NCBI GenBank assembly: GCA_029962745.1
Contig: CM057158.1
Coordinates: forward strand, 17,270,743 to 17,334,742
Direction of reading: 5' to 3'
DNA: 64,000 bases
Source: Echinometra lucunter
Taxonomy: Eukaryota > Echinodermata > Echinoidea > Camarodonta > Echinometridae
A program made the translations under genes and the position numbers. Under the pieces are notes generated by a model, which saw only the letters and a program-made list of their open reading frames with translations, made no database searches and had not been told where the DNA came from. This document shows positions 26,279-39,637 of this stretch, in pieces. Positions within the stretch are counted from its first letter, which is position 1. Every line of letters starts with the position of its first letter.

Positions 26279-27529
26279 ATACCTTCCCCGTCCCTCAAAG
26301 TGGCTTGACCGAAACGCCGGTTTATGCTAAATAAACCACTTATCGAAAGAGGCGATAGAGAAAATGTTTTAAAGGTAGTTGATGTGAATTGCTGTAAGGC
26401 TGTCATGTAATGATACTGCTGATGATTTGCCCAGAGGTAAGGTACGGATGGTACAACTCCGGTGTGAATTGATCACAGACTTTGCAGGGGATAAAGAGAG
26501 AAGTAAATACAGACACCCAGAGGCTAGACGAGTCAAGGAAAGAGAATATTGGAGTCTTGAGTTGTTCTCCCTGATTACCCAGGGGAAGCGTGATTTATTC
26601 CGGGTTCCTCCTAAACCAGCTAAAACAAAGGACCATCGGGAACAGCATTCACTAAATCATATCACTCAACGGCAGGAGAGAAAAGAAAAACATTAACTTG
26701 TTTACACTGAATGGGGGATTTGGTCGAATGTGGGGATTCAGTTACAGGTACGGAGGGAGAACCTATAAAAAACGCCATCAAAGATTTTCTTAAAAACCAA
26801 GTGAATCCGATGAATTCCTTTTGCAAATATGGATTGCGGCAAGACAATAACATTGATTCAAGAATCATTATTCCCACTCATATACATCGTAGGTAAATGA
26901 AACAATCTGTTGATTGATGTGTAGATCGCAAATTTCATGGCACTTATCAGCAACACATGGCCGATTCTTGAGCTTTTAAGACCATGAACTTAGATATGAC
27001 TGGAGAATGACAATCCATTAGCAGTTTCGAAAAGAACTGAAAATATCATTGAGTGCATAATGATCGTAGTTGCCATGAAACATAATTCATATTAATATGA
27101 AATTCACTGTGACTCTTGAAAATTCTATATTTGTAGAATGCATTTATAGTTATGAGGATTAATAAATCATAAAGGAGAAGGCATTCTTGGTCTTTATCCA
27201 GAGAAATTTCTTATGCAAACGATGTGTGCGCTTCGATTGCAGACGAGTATAAATCTCCACAGTGTGGACAGCAAAAATGATACTTTATTGTGTTACCCTT
27301 GCCGTGACGAGAAAAGCAGTCAGGAAAGAAATTCATATCGTATAGACATCGTAATCGTATCTTATCGGCTACTTACTAGTTCTTACGTCGCTCGCTACGA
27401 ACTTCACATCTAAGGTAGATTACAGCTTATCTCTTTACGTGCCATTCAACTTGCATGCCTGATCAACAATATGTTTCTCAAGATTTGCCAATATTTTCAG
27501 ATTCATTTCTTTTTGCAGGAGTTTCTGCA

Positions 27530-28258
27530 TTTATTGTCAAATCAAATAACAATTACAACAATAGTAATAAATATACACGTAATTGATCAAATTACAATGT
27601 GACAGTTATATAACAAATGACAACAGAATAAAGACATGATTATAAGTAGAAATGAACAAGTAGAAAAAAAAACAAGAATGCAGGGGCCAGCTACCTTAAG
27701 CAAAATGCTTGAATGAATAGCAGCCAGTGGAAAGGGCTACATGGAAACCATAATGAATATAAATGTCTATATCATAAAAGCGATGTCACTAACTGAAAAA
27801 AAATTACTTACTACAAAGAGGAATAGGGGGAGGAAGGGGGTGAGGTGAAGTGTGTGCAAGTGGGTGCACGTGCAGGTGAGAAGTTTACGAATAAGCGGAT
27901 AGCAAATACTTCTTTAAGGAAGTTTTAAAAGAAAAAGGGATACGGCGTTTTTAATATCAAAAGGTAAATTATTCCAAACATCTGGACCGTGATATCTTAT
28001 CGTTTTTTGAGCTATGATTAATTTTGCATTTGTTAAATGAAGATCTGATGAATGTCGTGTAGGGTAGGAATGGACATCTGTGTTGTAGATAAAAATATTC
28101 TTAAAGGATATTGGTGTAGCGTTGGTGGAAAATTTATACATAAATATAGCAGTTTGATAGGTGTAAATATCGTTAATGTTCAATGTTTTAAACTTATAAA
28201 TTATAGGATCAGTATTAGCAGGTTCCAGTATGCTATTAGTACATACAGGTGGTTAAGG
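27530..28258 (-). mobile_element. LINE (CR1/Jockey-like) 3' remnant with reverse-transcriptase C-terminus
   Basis: The minus-strand frame from 28252 reads NTDPIIYKFKTLNINDIYTY, then HSSDLHLTNAK, TIRYHGPDVWNNLPFDIKNA, the conserved C-terminal region of CR1/Jockey-type ORF2 proteins (GP.VWN.LP..IK). The frame breaks in a T-run at about 27935; one base away it continues SLKKYLLSAYS and stops at 27885-27887. A 3' UTR follows to about 27530. A stop at 28253 marks the broken 5' edge. Only about 125 codons survive, so it is a dead 5'-truncated copy in the GPCR intron. Confidence 0.85.
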
Positions 28259-29039
28259 GATTATCAGGCAGTTAAATTAGACAGAAAGTGATTTATTATG
28301 CATATCCTTTATGCTTTTGTCTGTTGTTTCCCATATATACTATTGCGCCAATCTGCACGTGAGGCACGTCTACTACATGTACTATTGAGCAAAGTTTCAT
28401 TCATGGCAAATGAAAGGTTGAATCCGTTTAATTCAGTTTTCGCTATCAAAGTGATTTGGTAAGTTAGCAAACCCATTCACTTCTGATAAAGGTAAGAATA
28501 TGCACGATCTCAGTGTATGCACAAAGGAAAAATGGCCACTATATGAGGGAATTTTCATCCAATCCTTAGTAGCATAATGCATCTGATTGTCGAAATAATC
28601 TGTGTTTTGGACGAATTTGACCCATGCAATGAAGTTAAAACCTAATCGCCTTGGCGGAAGATGACGATCGTCAACAGAAACAAAACGGAACCAGAGGTAA
28701 TAGTAAGGAAAATCGACACCCATCTTAAGTGGTCAGACCAGATATTCAAATTGTCAGAGTGATTGTCATGTGAGAACACCCCTTCATGTTTAGTCTTGAA
28801 TATGTCCCGGTGTCGGGGTGTCCAAATGGGGTCAATCCCATCGAGGTCCTCCTGCTTGACCCTTTCAGAATGCCACTCTATCACCATTTCAATCATCATC
28901 TTTGTCATCGTTTAGGAGTTCAGTATCCCCAGCGGGGTACTGTGAAGGTAAATACCAGTATTGGGATAGTACCCCCACCTACTACATACAAACGACGGGA
29001 TGCGAATATCAGATCTGTCGGCGAATATGATGAATTCCT

Positions 29040-29321
29040 ATGAGTATCCTCCGTACCCTGAGGTGGAATCTAATCTTCCCGGATGATAGCTTATGGATAT
29101 TCGTTAAGTCTGGTATGAGATGCATGATAAACAAGGTTAGGCATATAGCATTCTCCAACCAAGCCTCATGCATTACTGTTCAAAATTATGGTCGGCGCCA
29201 CTTTAGAATCAGGGTGTGCATTTCCTTGAATGGGTCAGGATTAGAAGTGACAACATGTCATGTATACTCGGGGGCAATGTGTTTTTTGCAAAAAGAAAAC
29301 AGTCTTGGTAATCATCCATAA
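29040..29321 (+). pseudogene. Open frame of 93 codons, possible transposase relic
   Basis: The frame contains WNLIFPDDSLWIF and FRIRVCISLNGSGLEV, faintly like the W..V.FSDES and VMVWG.IS..G.G segments of Tc1-type transposases, in the right order. Spacing and identity are weak. It is unchanged in the second copy at 40420-40701. It may equally be chance. Confidence 0.2.
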
Positions 29322-29812
29322 TGATATTCACCAGACGTCAGTATAAAAATAACAAGGACGACGTGTTAAGTTCCCAAATTGTTACGCTGTTCCTATCTCC
29401 TGGACTACTACCTCTGGATACCCATACTTCTGCAGGATAATTTCCCACGAGATATAGTTTCTGGGAGATACGGGTAACTTGTTACGGTGTAATTGTCCTT
29501 GAGGAGAGTTGTCATAATTTGTGGGGAGGGGGCAGTAAAACAACAGTATGGGATGTTTCATCCAGCCGTATGTAATTGACGGAACACCCTGTCCTGGAGG
29601 GTAGTTTTTCTCGGCGTGGTGGTCGGCGAGGATAATTATCAGTGTGTGGCTGACTGGCTTTGCATGCGTGTACATGATCCACTTATCTCTTGTAACTCTA
29701 CCAAACCATTAATGTTGTTATAAAGTACCATTACGTGCTCATTATTCCAGTAGACAAAAAAAAACCCAGTGATTATATCGAATCATTAGCTGATTATTGT
29801 CTGGGATGTTTC

Positions 29813-30044
29813 ATTGGCGTCAATCAGGGGGAGACATGGGGACACGTCTCCCCAAACTTTCATGGGTAGGGTACACAATAGGGTATTCCCCCCCCCCCCC
29901 CATTTTAAGCTGATGACCCTTTTCTTTTAGCTTCTCATCAAAACTTTTGTTGTTCCCCCCCCCCCTTTTCCATTTTTAAGTCACAAAAGATTTAAGCTGA
30001 TGACTTTTTTAGAGTGTATACCTCCTCCCCCCCCCAAAAAAGAA

Positions 30045-30092
<48 letters not shown>

Positions 30093-30170
30093 CATATATA
30101 CATACATACATACATACATACATCATACATACATACATATACATACATACATGTATTTGACGCCCCAGCC
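29813..30170. mobile_element. hAT-like MITE relative with TA/CATA microsatellite (left copy)
   Basis: The left end CATTGGCGTCAATC and inverted right end CTGGGGCGTCAAAT are related to those at 3883-4200. The interior has two poly-C runs (29889-29900, 29956-29965), TTTAAGCTGATGACCC/TTTAAGCTGATGACTT units matching the inverted units of 3883-4200, and a (TA)n-(CATA)n microsatellite at 30046-30151. No clear target duplication was found. Confidence 0.6.
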
Positions 30171-30642
30171 ATGCTGAGATACAGAAAAGTTCACTCTCTC
30201 CTGAATATTTGGTGAAACACGATGAGGTTTCCGAGGATTTCTATTCAGTTTAGTTTTAATGATTTTATATCTGGAACTCGATGCGTTGATGAAATTGTAC
30301 TGATGTAACTGAAGTTTTTAACAGTGCGTGATTGAAATTCGTTTGGTTTTTTTTCCGGGGGGGGGGGGTTGGTGTTGTTGTTTTGTTTTGTTTTTTTTTC
30401 TAAGATGGAAACAAACATAAATTTTAAGACTTATCTTCTCATACATTTTGTCAGAATAACATTGCCAGTACGAGTTCACTCTCTCTTACAAGGAGTAGCT
30501 CACGTACGAATGACGCATGTACAGAAGATCTCTCGGGATCTGTTCTGCCTATCAACAGATCAGCTCAATACATCTGGACCTTTTACGTTAAAGTAAGAAT
30601 ATGAGTTGATTCCATGTTGCTCTTTATTTCTTCCCCATACAG

Positions 30643-30804
30643 GTCTATCTTGTTTTACACGGCAAAGGAGACAAGACAGATAGTCGGATGAAGACTGGTA
30701 CAACAGGCTTGAGACAGAGAACGTGGGATGCAACCAACTCACTCTCATCGCAAGGTCTCATGGTCAAACATGAAGAAAAACCGCTCAACCAAGTAGATAT
30801 TCAA
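30643..30804 (+). CDS. GPR158-like: GPCR exon: juxtamembrane intracellular linker (first copy)
   Basis: The acceptor CCCCATACAG and donor GTAAGT at 30805 bound a 162-nt, 54-codon exon that is phase 0 at both ends. It starts VYLVLHGKGDKTDSR, completing the TM7-end motif KVY, as in mGluR KVYIILF. It continues with a basic, polar stretch and WDATNSLSSQGLMVK, ending LNQVDIQ. The WD...SLSSQ pattern corresponds to the AWSEHSLDPEDI region before the coiled coil of vertebrate GPR158. The exon lies in the left copy of the 10.9-kb duplication; the coding sequence appears identical in the right copy. It is probably the same exon assembled twice. Confidence 0.85.
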
Positions 30805-30994
30805 GTAAGTATACCTTGTTGGCTGCTGAATTCTTTCATTCACACATAGAGTGAATACAGAGGCCATACGACTCCAGTAGCCAATGAGATAATCATCCGT
30901 AGTTTCTTTCTTTAGACAGATTCCCTGGACGTAATACATACAGATACAAAGGCAGAACGTGTGAATCCTTCAGAAGCTTAGATGAAGTAGCCCT

Positions 30995-31300
30995 TCTGTG
31001 TTGATAGTTTCATTACTGGTATTTCCCCCCTAGCTTAGCGGGGTAATATTGGGAGCGCCTTGAGCACCTTATTAGTGGATATGTGCGCTATATAAGACCT
31101 CCAGTATTGTATAATATTATTATTTCAGGGATAGATGAGTTTGATTTTGATTTTAATTGATTTATTGTGTCCACTTTCAATCAGCTTGAATCAGTCCAGT
31201 AGCATAATACAGAACATGCGTATCAAAATACAAATAATATTACATATATATAAGTGCAGGAAGTAATTTCTAGTAGGGGTGGGCCTATAAGAACTATACA
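30995..31300. mobile_element. Retroelement-tail-like sequence (GCGCTATATAA)
   Basis: The segment CCTTGAGCACCTTATTAGTG, then GCGCTATATAAGACCTCCAG and TATTATTATT resembles the 3' tails of SINE/L2-type elements, plus orientation. It is followed by an A/T-rich stretch (31140-31300) like an inverted LINE 3' UTR. The pair may be two abutting retroelement tails. It lies about 190 bp after the GPCR linker exon. Confidence 0.4.
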
Positions 31301-32957
31301 ATATCAAAGAATAGCTTGTCATATACGGTCCCATTTAATTTACACAAGGAACTGAGAAATGAATTATACGTCTGCTCGAAGAAATGAGGTAGTTTTACTT
31401 TTAAATGCAAAAAAAAAAACAGTAGTCATGACCGGCATTTCATGATATCACAAATGTGATAATGTAAATGTTTCACAATAATTATACTAGAACCAACCTC
31501 ACAAGTGTCATTATGTCGTTCTATGGGAATGGGATTTTTTTTTCACTTTTCTTTTCTTTTCTTTGTTTCACTGATTCAAACTGGACAGCAATAATCATTA
31601 TTTAGTAGTTTCACGAGACAACTCTCAACACCCAAATATGTGAAATTCACGTCATATACATAATTTCAAAAACTCATTTCTAACTGATACCATCTCGCGG
31701 AGGGACGACAAATATAATACACAATAACTGCACAGTTCTTGCATCTTTCTATGGTTGTTGATCCGCATTTGATCGAGATCAAATGACAACTCATCCACAA
31801 CCAGTTGAATTTACGTCTATGTCATTTCCTGTCTCCATTCTCAATTTACTCTTTAATGGGCATCTGAGAAGGACTTTGAATTGGAATGGGGGAAAGAAAA
31901 CCCTTGTACTTTGCTCGGAGTCGCTGGGGACGTTTGTCCCACATCACATCGGCTTTAGCAAACAGGAGTAATTCTATCAGTAAGGTATTCGATACGTGAA
32001 AACTAGGGCAGTCATCTACAAAGATAACAAGTCATTCGCCATCGGGATTTACCTTATTCTAATCTTCTGCTCTTGGGTGTGCTTTCTAGTTTTTTTTTCC
32101 CCTAGATATCTGCTTATAAACGAGTCCGTTCCCCTACTTTCTTCTAGAACATTCACCCGTAGAGGAAAGAAAGGGTAAACTGTCATTTGGAAGGCGTTTG
32201 CTAATGCAACCGAATCACTGGCTCGCTTTTTTTTCCTCTAATCAAGTTTAATCGATATTTCAAGAGACACTCGAAGTGCATTTCGATCTTTCGAATAGGT
32301 CATCCCTTCAAATGTTTGCATAAGTTGACTCATAGCGATTAGACGGGGTTTTCGAAGACATTCAATTTATAAAGTTAAAGCTGACGGTAGATAATTATCA
32401 TTTGAACACAGCATAGAGCATTGACTGCATTGGGACTCTCATTTCATTTGAATATGCGATGTTTTCATAAGTAATCAATAGTCGCATGATTATACTAATT
32501 AAAATTATTCGTAAGACTTATTGATTGAAAAAGTGTAAATCATTTTCCTTGGACAGAAGTAATTCTGCCGTGATCGATATATAAAAATTTTCATATTTTT
32601 TCAACCTTTGATCAACTTCGAAGTACGAGAGCATTATTAAAATTATATGTATTCCAGTGTAAAGAGATTACACTGACAAATAACAACATTTCAGGCTGTA
32701 AACCCATGATGTTATCGTTCCAGGATTTTAAAAAAAGCAAAACCGAAGAAATTAAAAGTATATCTAAGAAGTTAAAGCATTTACCGTGAAGTTGTTTTTT
32801 CGTTTGTAATGACAAGTCACATCATCGGTCCGAGCACTAGCTAACCTGGAACATAGAGATTTGAGATAAGAGCTCTTTGGCTATTGAATAGCACTTTTAT
32901 CTCTCAGTAATCATATCTGACGTATACAGCTAATGCACACCTGGTACATTCTCTCTC

Positions 32958-33457
32958 NNNNNNNNNNNNNNNNNNNNNNNNNNNNNNNNNNNNNNNNNNN
33001 NNNNNNNNNNNNNNNNNNNNNNNNNNNNNNNNNNNNNNNNNNNNNNNNNNNNNNNNNNNNNNNNNNNNNNNNNNNNNNNNNNNNNNNNNNNNNNNNNNNN
33101 NNNNNNNNNNNNNNNNNNNNNNNNNNNNNNNNNNNNNNNNNNNNNNNNNNNNNNNNNNNNNNNNNNNNNNNNNNNNNNNNNNNNNNNNNNNNNNNNNNNN
33201 NNNNNNNNNNNNNNNNNNNNNNNNNNNNNNNNNNNNNNNNNNNNNNNNNNNNNNNNNNNNNNNNNNNNNNNNNNNNNNNNNNNNNNNNNNNNNNNNNNNN
33301 NNNNNNNNNNNNNNNNNNNNNNNNNNNNNNNNNNNNNNNNNNNNNNNNNNNNNNNNNNNNNNNNNNNNNNNNNNNNNNNNNNNNNNNNNNNNNNNNNNNN
33401 NNNNNNNNNNNNNNNNNNNNNNNNNNNNNNNNNNNNNNNNNNNNNNNNNNNNNNNNN
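32958..33457. other. Assembly gap of exactly 500 N
   Basis: A 500-base run of N, a round size that suggests a placeholder or estimated gap. It is flanked by the end of one duplicate and the beginning of the other. ORF translations crossing it are meaningless. Confidence 0.99.
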
Positions 33458-36400
33458 TTCATGTATGACTAAACCACAATGTACACCTCCGTTGTATTGC
33501 ATCTCTTTTACCGTTTTTTCATTGGAATGCCTATAATCTGTGTTGTTGACTCATGTCGCCTGTTGGTTCAAGCACGACTGCAATTCGACGAAATGCTGAC
33601 GATATGGGCGAATCTGTACTTGACGGTTTGTAGTGGCGTCCGTTCCATGTTTTTTTAAGATCGGCCATGTTTGGATAATGCAAATATAAGATTCTCCACA
33701 GACTCTCAATCTGCATCGCTCTCAGTACTGTCTCTGGTTGCTGTGGTTTTGGGTCACTTTTAGCAAGAGATCAATCTCCGCTCGTTCCCTCCACAACGTT
33801 TGGCTATTTCTTCTGCAAATAATTATTCAACCAGTACCATAAACCATACAACGTATCTCATAGGGAAGTGCTTTCTTTAGAAAGACGAAAACAAATCAAA
33901 CTTAGAGTGGCTTTTAAGTACTGCGGAAGTCAGTATACTTTATTTGGCTTATCCTTTCTACGAACTATTAGTTAGAGTCTTAGATGTATGCTGTTTTCGA
34001 ATTAAGAGGATTTGTTAGGGGATGGGCAACTTTTTGCTCAAGTAACGGTGTGATTGCATCGGATTCCGAGAACCATGGGACATTCGGAATCGTATAAATC
34101 AAATCACATCCAACTGCAACAGTCGAAACTGTAAGTCATATGGGAAATGAATTTTCCAAGAAGATTTGATTTATGAGCCTTCAAACTCCTGCTGCCGGTC
34201 TTGAAGTGCAGAAGAGACGTGGGAATAACATGAAAGTTCCCTGACGTTAATCACTGAACGCTTCCTGGTTTTCTTTTCTCAGCTTCTGAAAGAGTTGATA
34301 CAGAGGAAATCTACTTGCTCTGTTCACGACCAAATCCCCGTGATATTTTGTATTCCCTGCTCACAAAAAGTAGGAAGTATCTGTCTGCCGTAGGGGTGGA
34401 CTTGTTGGTGTAGGAGGGCGGTGTTTTATGCATCTCGAACTATAAACTCTCGGGGGTTTTGTGCCTGAATTAATTAGCTCTGGAAGCTTAGTCCTACTTT
34501 CTTCTCCCGCACTGTAGGATTGTAAGTCGATTTCCAAACGTCTGTCAGTATTAAACTCATGATCATGAATCAGCCCCCACCCCACCCTACTCCTCCCCGG
34601 ATACATGAAGTGGGGACCATGAAATGAGGTCGAGGAGGAGGAGAGAGGAGGGGGAGAGAGGAAAGGGGGAGAAGGAGATAATGGGAGGGCATACGGTATT
34701 ATGTGGATTAGTGCATTGAATATGGACGAAAGATAGAAGAACCCACGGGTATTGGAGATCCGTTAGGGAGAGGGAACATAGGAAAGGAAATGGCAATGTT
34801 CCTAACCGGATCAGGACTGCATTTTCATCATGATAAGGGGAATCCAACCAACCAACTTCACAAAGCCCAATCAACAAAATGCTCGCGGAAATTGCACATT
34901 AAGCGTGCCAGAAGTAATCATGACCAAGGGAAGAAGTGGGACAGTAACATGGTACGTGAAAAGACACGGCAAAGAGAATAAGGTGAACCATTGTTGGGAA
35001 AGGGGTAAAACAATACCGAGAGAGAAACTGACGTGCATTTGGGAAAGAAAGATATTCACCATAATTTCGATATTGATAGTGTGCAGAAAGATTATAATGA
35101 CGGAGAAAAAGTTGATGGTTTTATGTAGAAAGGAGATCATTTTAGAGAAATCATTTGACAGCCTGGCCAATTTGAAAGAGGATATCCTTGCAAGAAGATC
35201 TTCACTAGCTTATAGATCTTAATCTTAAATCTAAATTTGATCGAAAAATATTTCGAATATTGTTTTGGGTTTCACATGTCATGAGAAGTTTTAATGATAA
35301 TGATCGCCAGTGAGCGATTCTATCGTTTGAAAGAAGTATTCTCCATCACAGTCCATTCAGGCCGAAATAAATGTGCACATTTTGTTGACTATTGCATCTT
35401 GTGCCATTCAATTATCAAGTTTTCCGTCGGACTATTCAGTAGCGGTTATATGATTCAAGAATTTTCCCCCGAAGGATCCCTAATCTTACAGGTATCGTCA
35501 ACACTCAGAACTTCTTAAGTGATGAATCGTGACAGCTTATTATGCGGTTGTGATATTAAAAACTTTGATCAGGTGATGACTGCAAATCGCCTGAGTGGCA
35601 TGTACTTTCTGTAATGGGTAAAGACTTGCATTAAGATGATTACTCGTCATTACCAAACCTTGAGAGGATTGAAACCTAATTCCGAAATGATGTCAAATTG
35701 ATAGTGACAACATTGTTATCCTCTGTGATAACTTCCTTTAAGGCAAGTAAACATTCTAAATGGGACTTGGCGGTGCGAGGAGCTGCGAGTGGGTTGACAG
35801 GCCCGTGGGCTCGGGGAGGCTCTTTCGAGGGAGGTGGTGGAGAATGCGGTGGCGGACTGGAAAGTCGTTCAAACCTCCTTCGAGGATGGACCAAAGCTAA
35901 CACATTCCCTGGCGTCTCCATCTCTTACTCTCGAATTAAAGGAAAAAAGAGATAATGTGCGCATGATGAGGGAAATCAGATAAAGTTACTGAGAAAGAAG
36001 GGGCGAGGACGTTGGCACAACTCACTCAACCCCATGTTTACTTTCATGATGAATGTGTGGGGAAAATGTTTATTGGAGAGTAGATCTGCATCAACAAGAT
36101 TCTTTGAGGAGTATGAATGAAAATACACCAGATTATTATTATTATTTTATTACTGTTGCAGATTTATCTAAATTATCTGGAAACTAAAATCATCTACCCA
36201 AACATTATAAATTGGGAGAGGGTGCTATAATTCATTGGCTGGCAGAGTCATTTCGTCGAATCAAAGTGTCTCTTATGGGGGAGAGGGTGAAAAAAATGGC
36301 AACAGACAGGGGCGTTACTGGTGTTAGTTTCGATATCGATTATTCTGAACCCTTTTCTCTATTTCCTTTATGATATATTTGTGCCGTAATTAAGACATTA

Positions 36401-37561
36401 TGAATTGATTTGCGATTAATAATGCCTAATCATATACCTCTGCTAAAAGTTACGCTATTTAGTTTGCTGCTTTATGCAATCACCATACGTAGGCCATCAT
36501 ATGAAATCGCGTTGAGTAAACATCCATGCGAAGAGTTCTCCTGTTAGGCATGCTTAGAGCATTATTACAATAATCTTCTCCATTTTTATTTCCTGGTTAT
36601 GGATATAAGTAGCCTCCGGTTGTCTCGGTGTCGAAGTACACCCATGGTTATTAGGGGAACAACCAACACCCAATAGACCTAAGAATAAGAAGTCTGAGAG
36701 GTTTGATTTCCTGTTCTATCGACAATTCTTTCTTCTATCCCTCACCCACGTATAGTTCGTCGGTCTTCACCTCAGCTCATTTACGGACACGGCGTTGATG
36801 GTCATACTGATCAAGGAGGAATGACCATTTCCTCTCGACACTCCCAAAGTGATCAACAAACACACTTCAAGACGTGTCATCGATTTTCTTCGTTCTCTCT
36901 CCCAGTAAAGAGAGAGCCAAGGGGAGGCGTAATTTGAAACATCTCTCTCATCACACAGATTAGCTAATGGCAGCTTGGTTTTTTTTTTCGATTATCAAAT
37001 AGCGCTCATGAAAACAAAAGTAGCTTTGCCCGTCACTGTTTACGTTAATGATCATCCCCTATGACCCCTCCATGTCGACAAGGAGGAGGATAAGAAGGAA
37101 TACCAAAACGACCTCGTTGTCTTATCCATAACATATATCATACATTGAATAAACACCCGTGGCGCCCTCAAAGGGCGACCTTCATGTATTTTTCATGACA
37201 CGGAGGCTCCATGCACTAATTTGACAATGTAACCATGGTGCTTCGATCTCCTTTGGCAAATAAACAAACGGCGACGAAATCTAGAGTATGACAAGAATGA
37301 AATGGAAATCCTTACCAGCAGGGAAGAAGAGACTTCACATCACCCTTTCAGATAGGTGCCTGCACTGACCTTTCTGGCAACAAGGAATGTGTTATCATAT
37401 GAGAGAATCAGATTTTGTATATTTGACATTTTGTAGGTACAAACTAGTGAGTGAAAGTGGGGTATGAAATGGAAATAGTTTATCTCAGTGATCTTGTCCT
37501 CTTCTCAAATAACTCCGCAACCGCGAAACTTGTAAACTTACGGATTACCTGATGGAGGGCG

Positions 37562-37564
<3 letters not shown>

Positions 37565-37608
<44 letters not shown>

Positions 37609-37655
37609 GCTCTCTCTCTCTGTGTGCTGTACAATAATTGACCCCCCCCCCCCCA
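37565..37655. repeat. (CT)n microsatellite and poly-C (right copy)
   Basis: Counterpart of 26187-26278 with length differences. Confidence 0.9.
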
Positions 37656-38908
37656 TACCTTCCCCGTCCCTCAAAGTGGCTTGACCGAAACGCCGGTTTA
37701 TGCTAAATAAACCACTTATCGAAAAGAGGCGATAGAGAAAATGTTTTAAAGGTAGTTGATGTGAATTGCTGTAAGGCTGTCATGTAATGATACTGCTGAT
37801 GATTTGCCCAGAGGTAAGGTACGGATGGTACAACTCCGGTGTGAATTGATCACAGACTTTGCAGGGGATAAAGAGAGAAGTAAATACAGACACCCAGAGG
37901 CTAGACGAGTCAAGGAAAGAGAATGATTGGAGTCTTGAGTTGTTCTCCTGATTACCCAGGGGAAGCGTGATTTATTCCGGGTTCCTCCTAAACCAGCTAA
38001 AAACAAAGGACCATCGGGAACAGCATTCACTAAATCATATCACTCAACGGCAGGAGAGAAAAGAAAAACATTAACTTGTTTACACTGAATGGGGATTTGG
38101 TCGAATGTGGGGATTCAGTTACAGGTACGGAGGGAGAACCTATAAACGCCATCAAAGATTTTCTTAAAAACCAAGTGAATCCGATGAATTCCTTTTGCAA
38201 ATATGGATTGCGGCAAGACAATAACATTGATTCAAGAATCAATTATTCCCACTCATACATCGTAGGTAAATGAAACAATCTGTTGATTGATTGTAGATCG
38301 CAATTTCATGGCACTTTATCAGCAACACATGGCCGATTCTTGAGCTTTTAAGACCATGAACTTAGATATGACTGGAGAATTGACAATCCATTAGCAGTTT
38401 CGAAAAGAACATGAAATATACATTGAGTGCATAATGATCGTAGTTGCCATGAAACATAATTCATAGTTAATATGAATTCACTGTGACTCTTGAAAATTCT
38501 ATATTTGTAGAATGCATTTATAGTTATGAGGATTAATAAATCATAAAGGAGAAGGCATTCTTTGGTCTTTATCCAGACGAAATTTTCTTATGCAAACGAT
38601 GTGTGCGCTTCGATGCAGACGAGTATAAATCTCCACAGTGTGGACAGCAAAAATGATACTTTATTGTGTTACCTTGCCGTGACGAGAAAAGCAGTCAGAA
38701 AGAAATTTCATATCGTATAGACATCGTAATCGTATCTTATCGGCTACTTACTAGTTCTTACGTCGCTCGCTACGAACTTCACATCTAAGGTAGATTACAG
38801 CTTATCTCTTTACGTGCCATTCAACTTGCTTGCCTGATCCACAATATGTTTCTCAAGATTTGCCAATATTTTCAGATTCATTTCTTTTTGCAGGAGTTTC
38901 TGCATTTA

Positions 38909-39637
38909 TTGTCAAATCAAATAACAAATTTACAAACAATAGTAATAAATATACAACGTAATTGATCAAATTACAAATGTGACAGTTAAATAACAAATGA
39001 CAACAGAATAAAGACATGATTATAAGTAGAAATGAACAAGTAGGAAAAAAACAAGAATGCAGGGGCCAGCTACCTTAAGCAAAATGCTTGAATGAATAGC
39101 AGCCAGTGGAAAGGGCTACATGGAAACCATAATGAATATAAATGTCTATATCATAAAAGCGATGTCACTAACTGAAAAAAAAATACTTACTACAAAGGGG
39201 AATAGGGGGAGGAAGGGGGTGAGGTGAAGTGTGTGCAAGTGGGTGCACGTGCAGGTGAGAAGTTTACGAATAAGCGGATAGCAAATACTTCTTTAAGGAA
39301 GTTTTAAAAGAAAAAGGGATACGGCGTTTTTAATATCAAAAGGTAAATTATTCCAAACATCTGGACCGTGATATCTTATCGTTTTTTGAGCTATGATTAA
39401 TTTTGCATTTGTTAAATGAAGATCTGATGAATGTCGTGTAGGGTAGGAATGGACATCTGTGTTGTAGATAAAAATATTCTTAAAGGATATTGGTGTAGCG
39501 TTGGTGGAAAATTTATACATAAATATAGCAGTTTGATAGGTGTAAATATCGTTAATGTTCAATGTTTTAGACTTATAAAATATAGGATCAGTATTAGCAG
39601 GTTCCAGTATGCTATTAGTACATACAGGTGGTTAAGG
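38909..39637 (-). mobile_element. LINE 3' remnant, second copy in duplication
   Basis: The same truncated LINE fragment as 27530-28258, with the same amino-acid sequence and the same frameshift point. It is a duplicate of the locus, not an independent insertion. Confidence 0.85.

Larger units (their letters stand above)
22067..32957. repeat. Left copy of ~10.9-kb duplication (probable unmerged contig overlap)
   Basis: This segment is collinear with 33458-44338 over its whole length. Landmarks keep an offset of about 11.37-11.39 kb: 24319/35698, 27914/39293, 30643/42014, 31783/43164. Differences are mainly single-base indels, homopolymer and microsatellite length changes and scattered substitutions; some stretches, such as 29040-29500 and the GPCR exon, look identical. 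The copy ends in CTCTCTC exactly at the N run, where the other copy continues into a (CT)n tract. Confidence 0.95.

Noticed and set aside
32911..33502. Three frames of 179-190 codons over the gap
   Set aside because: They consist of N.
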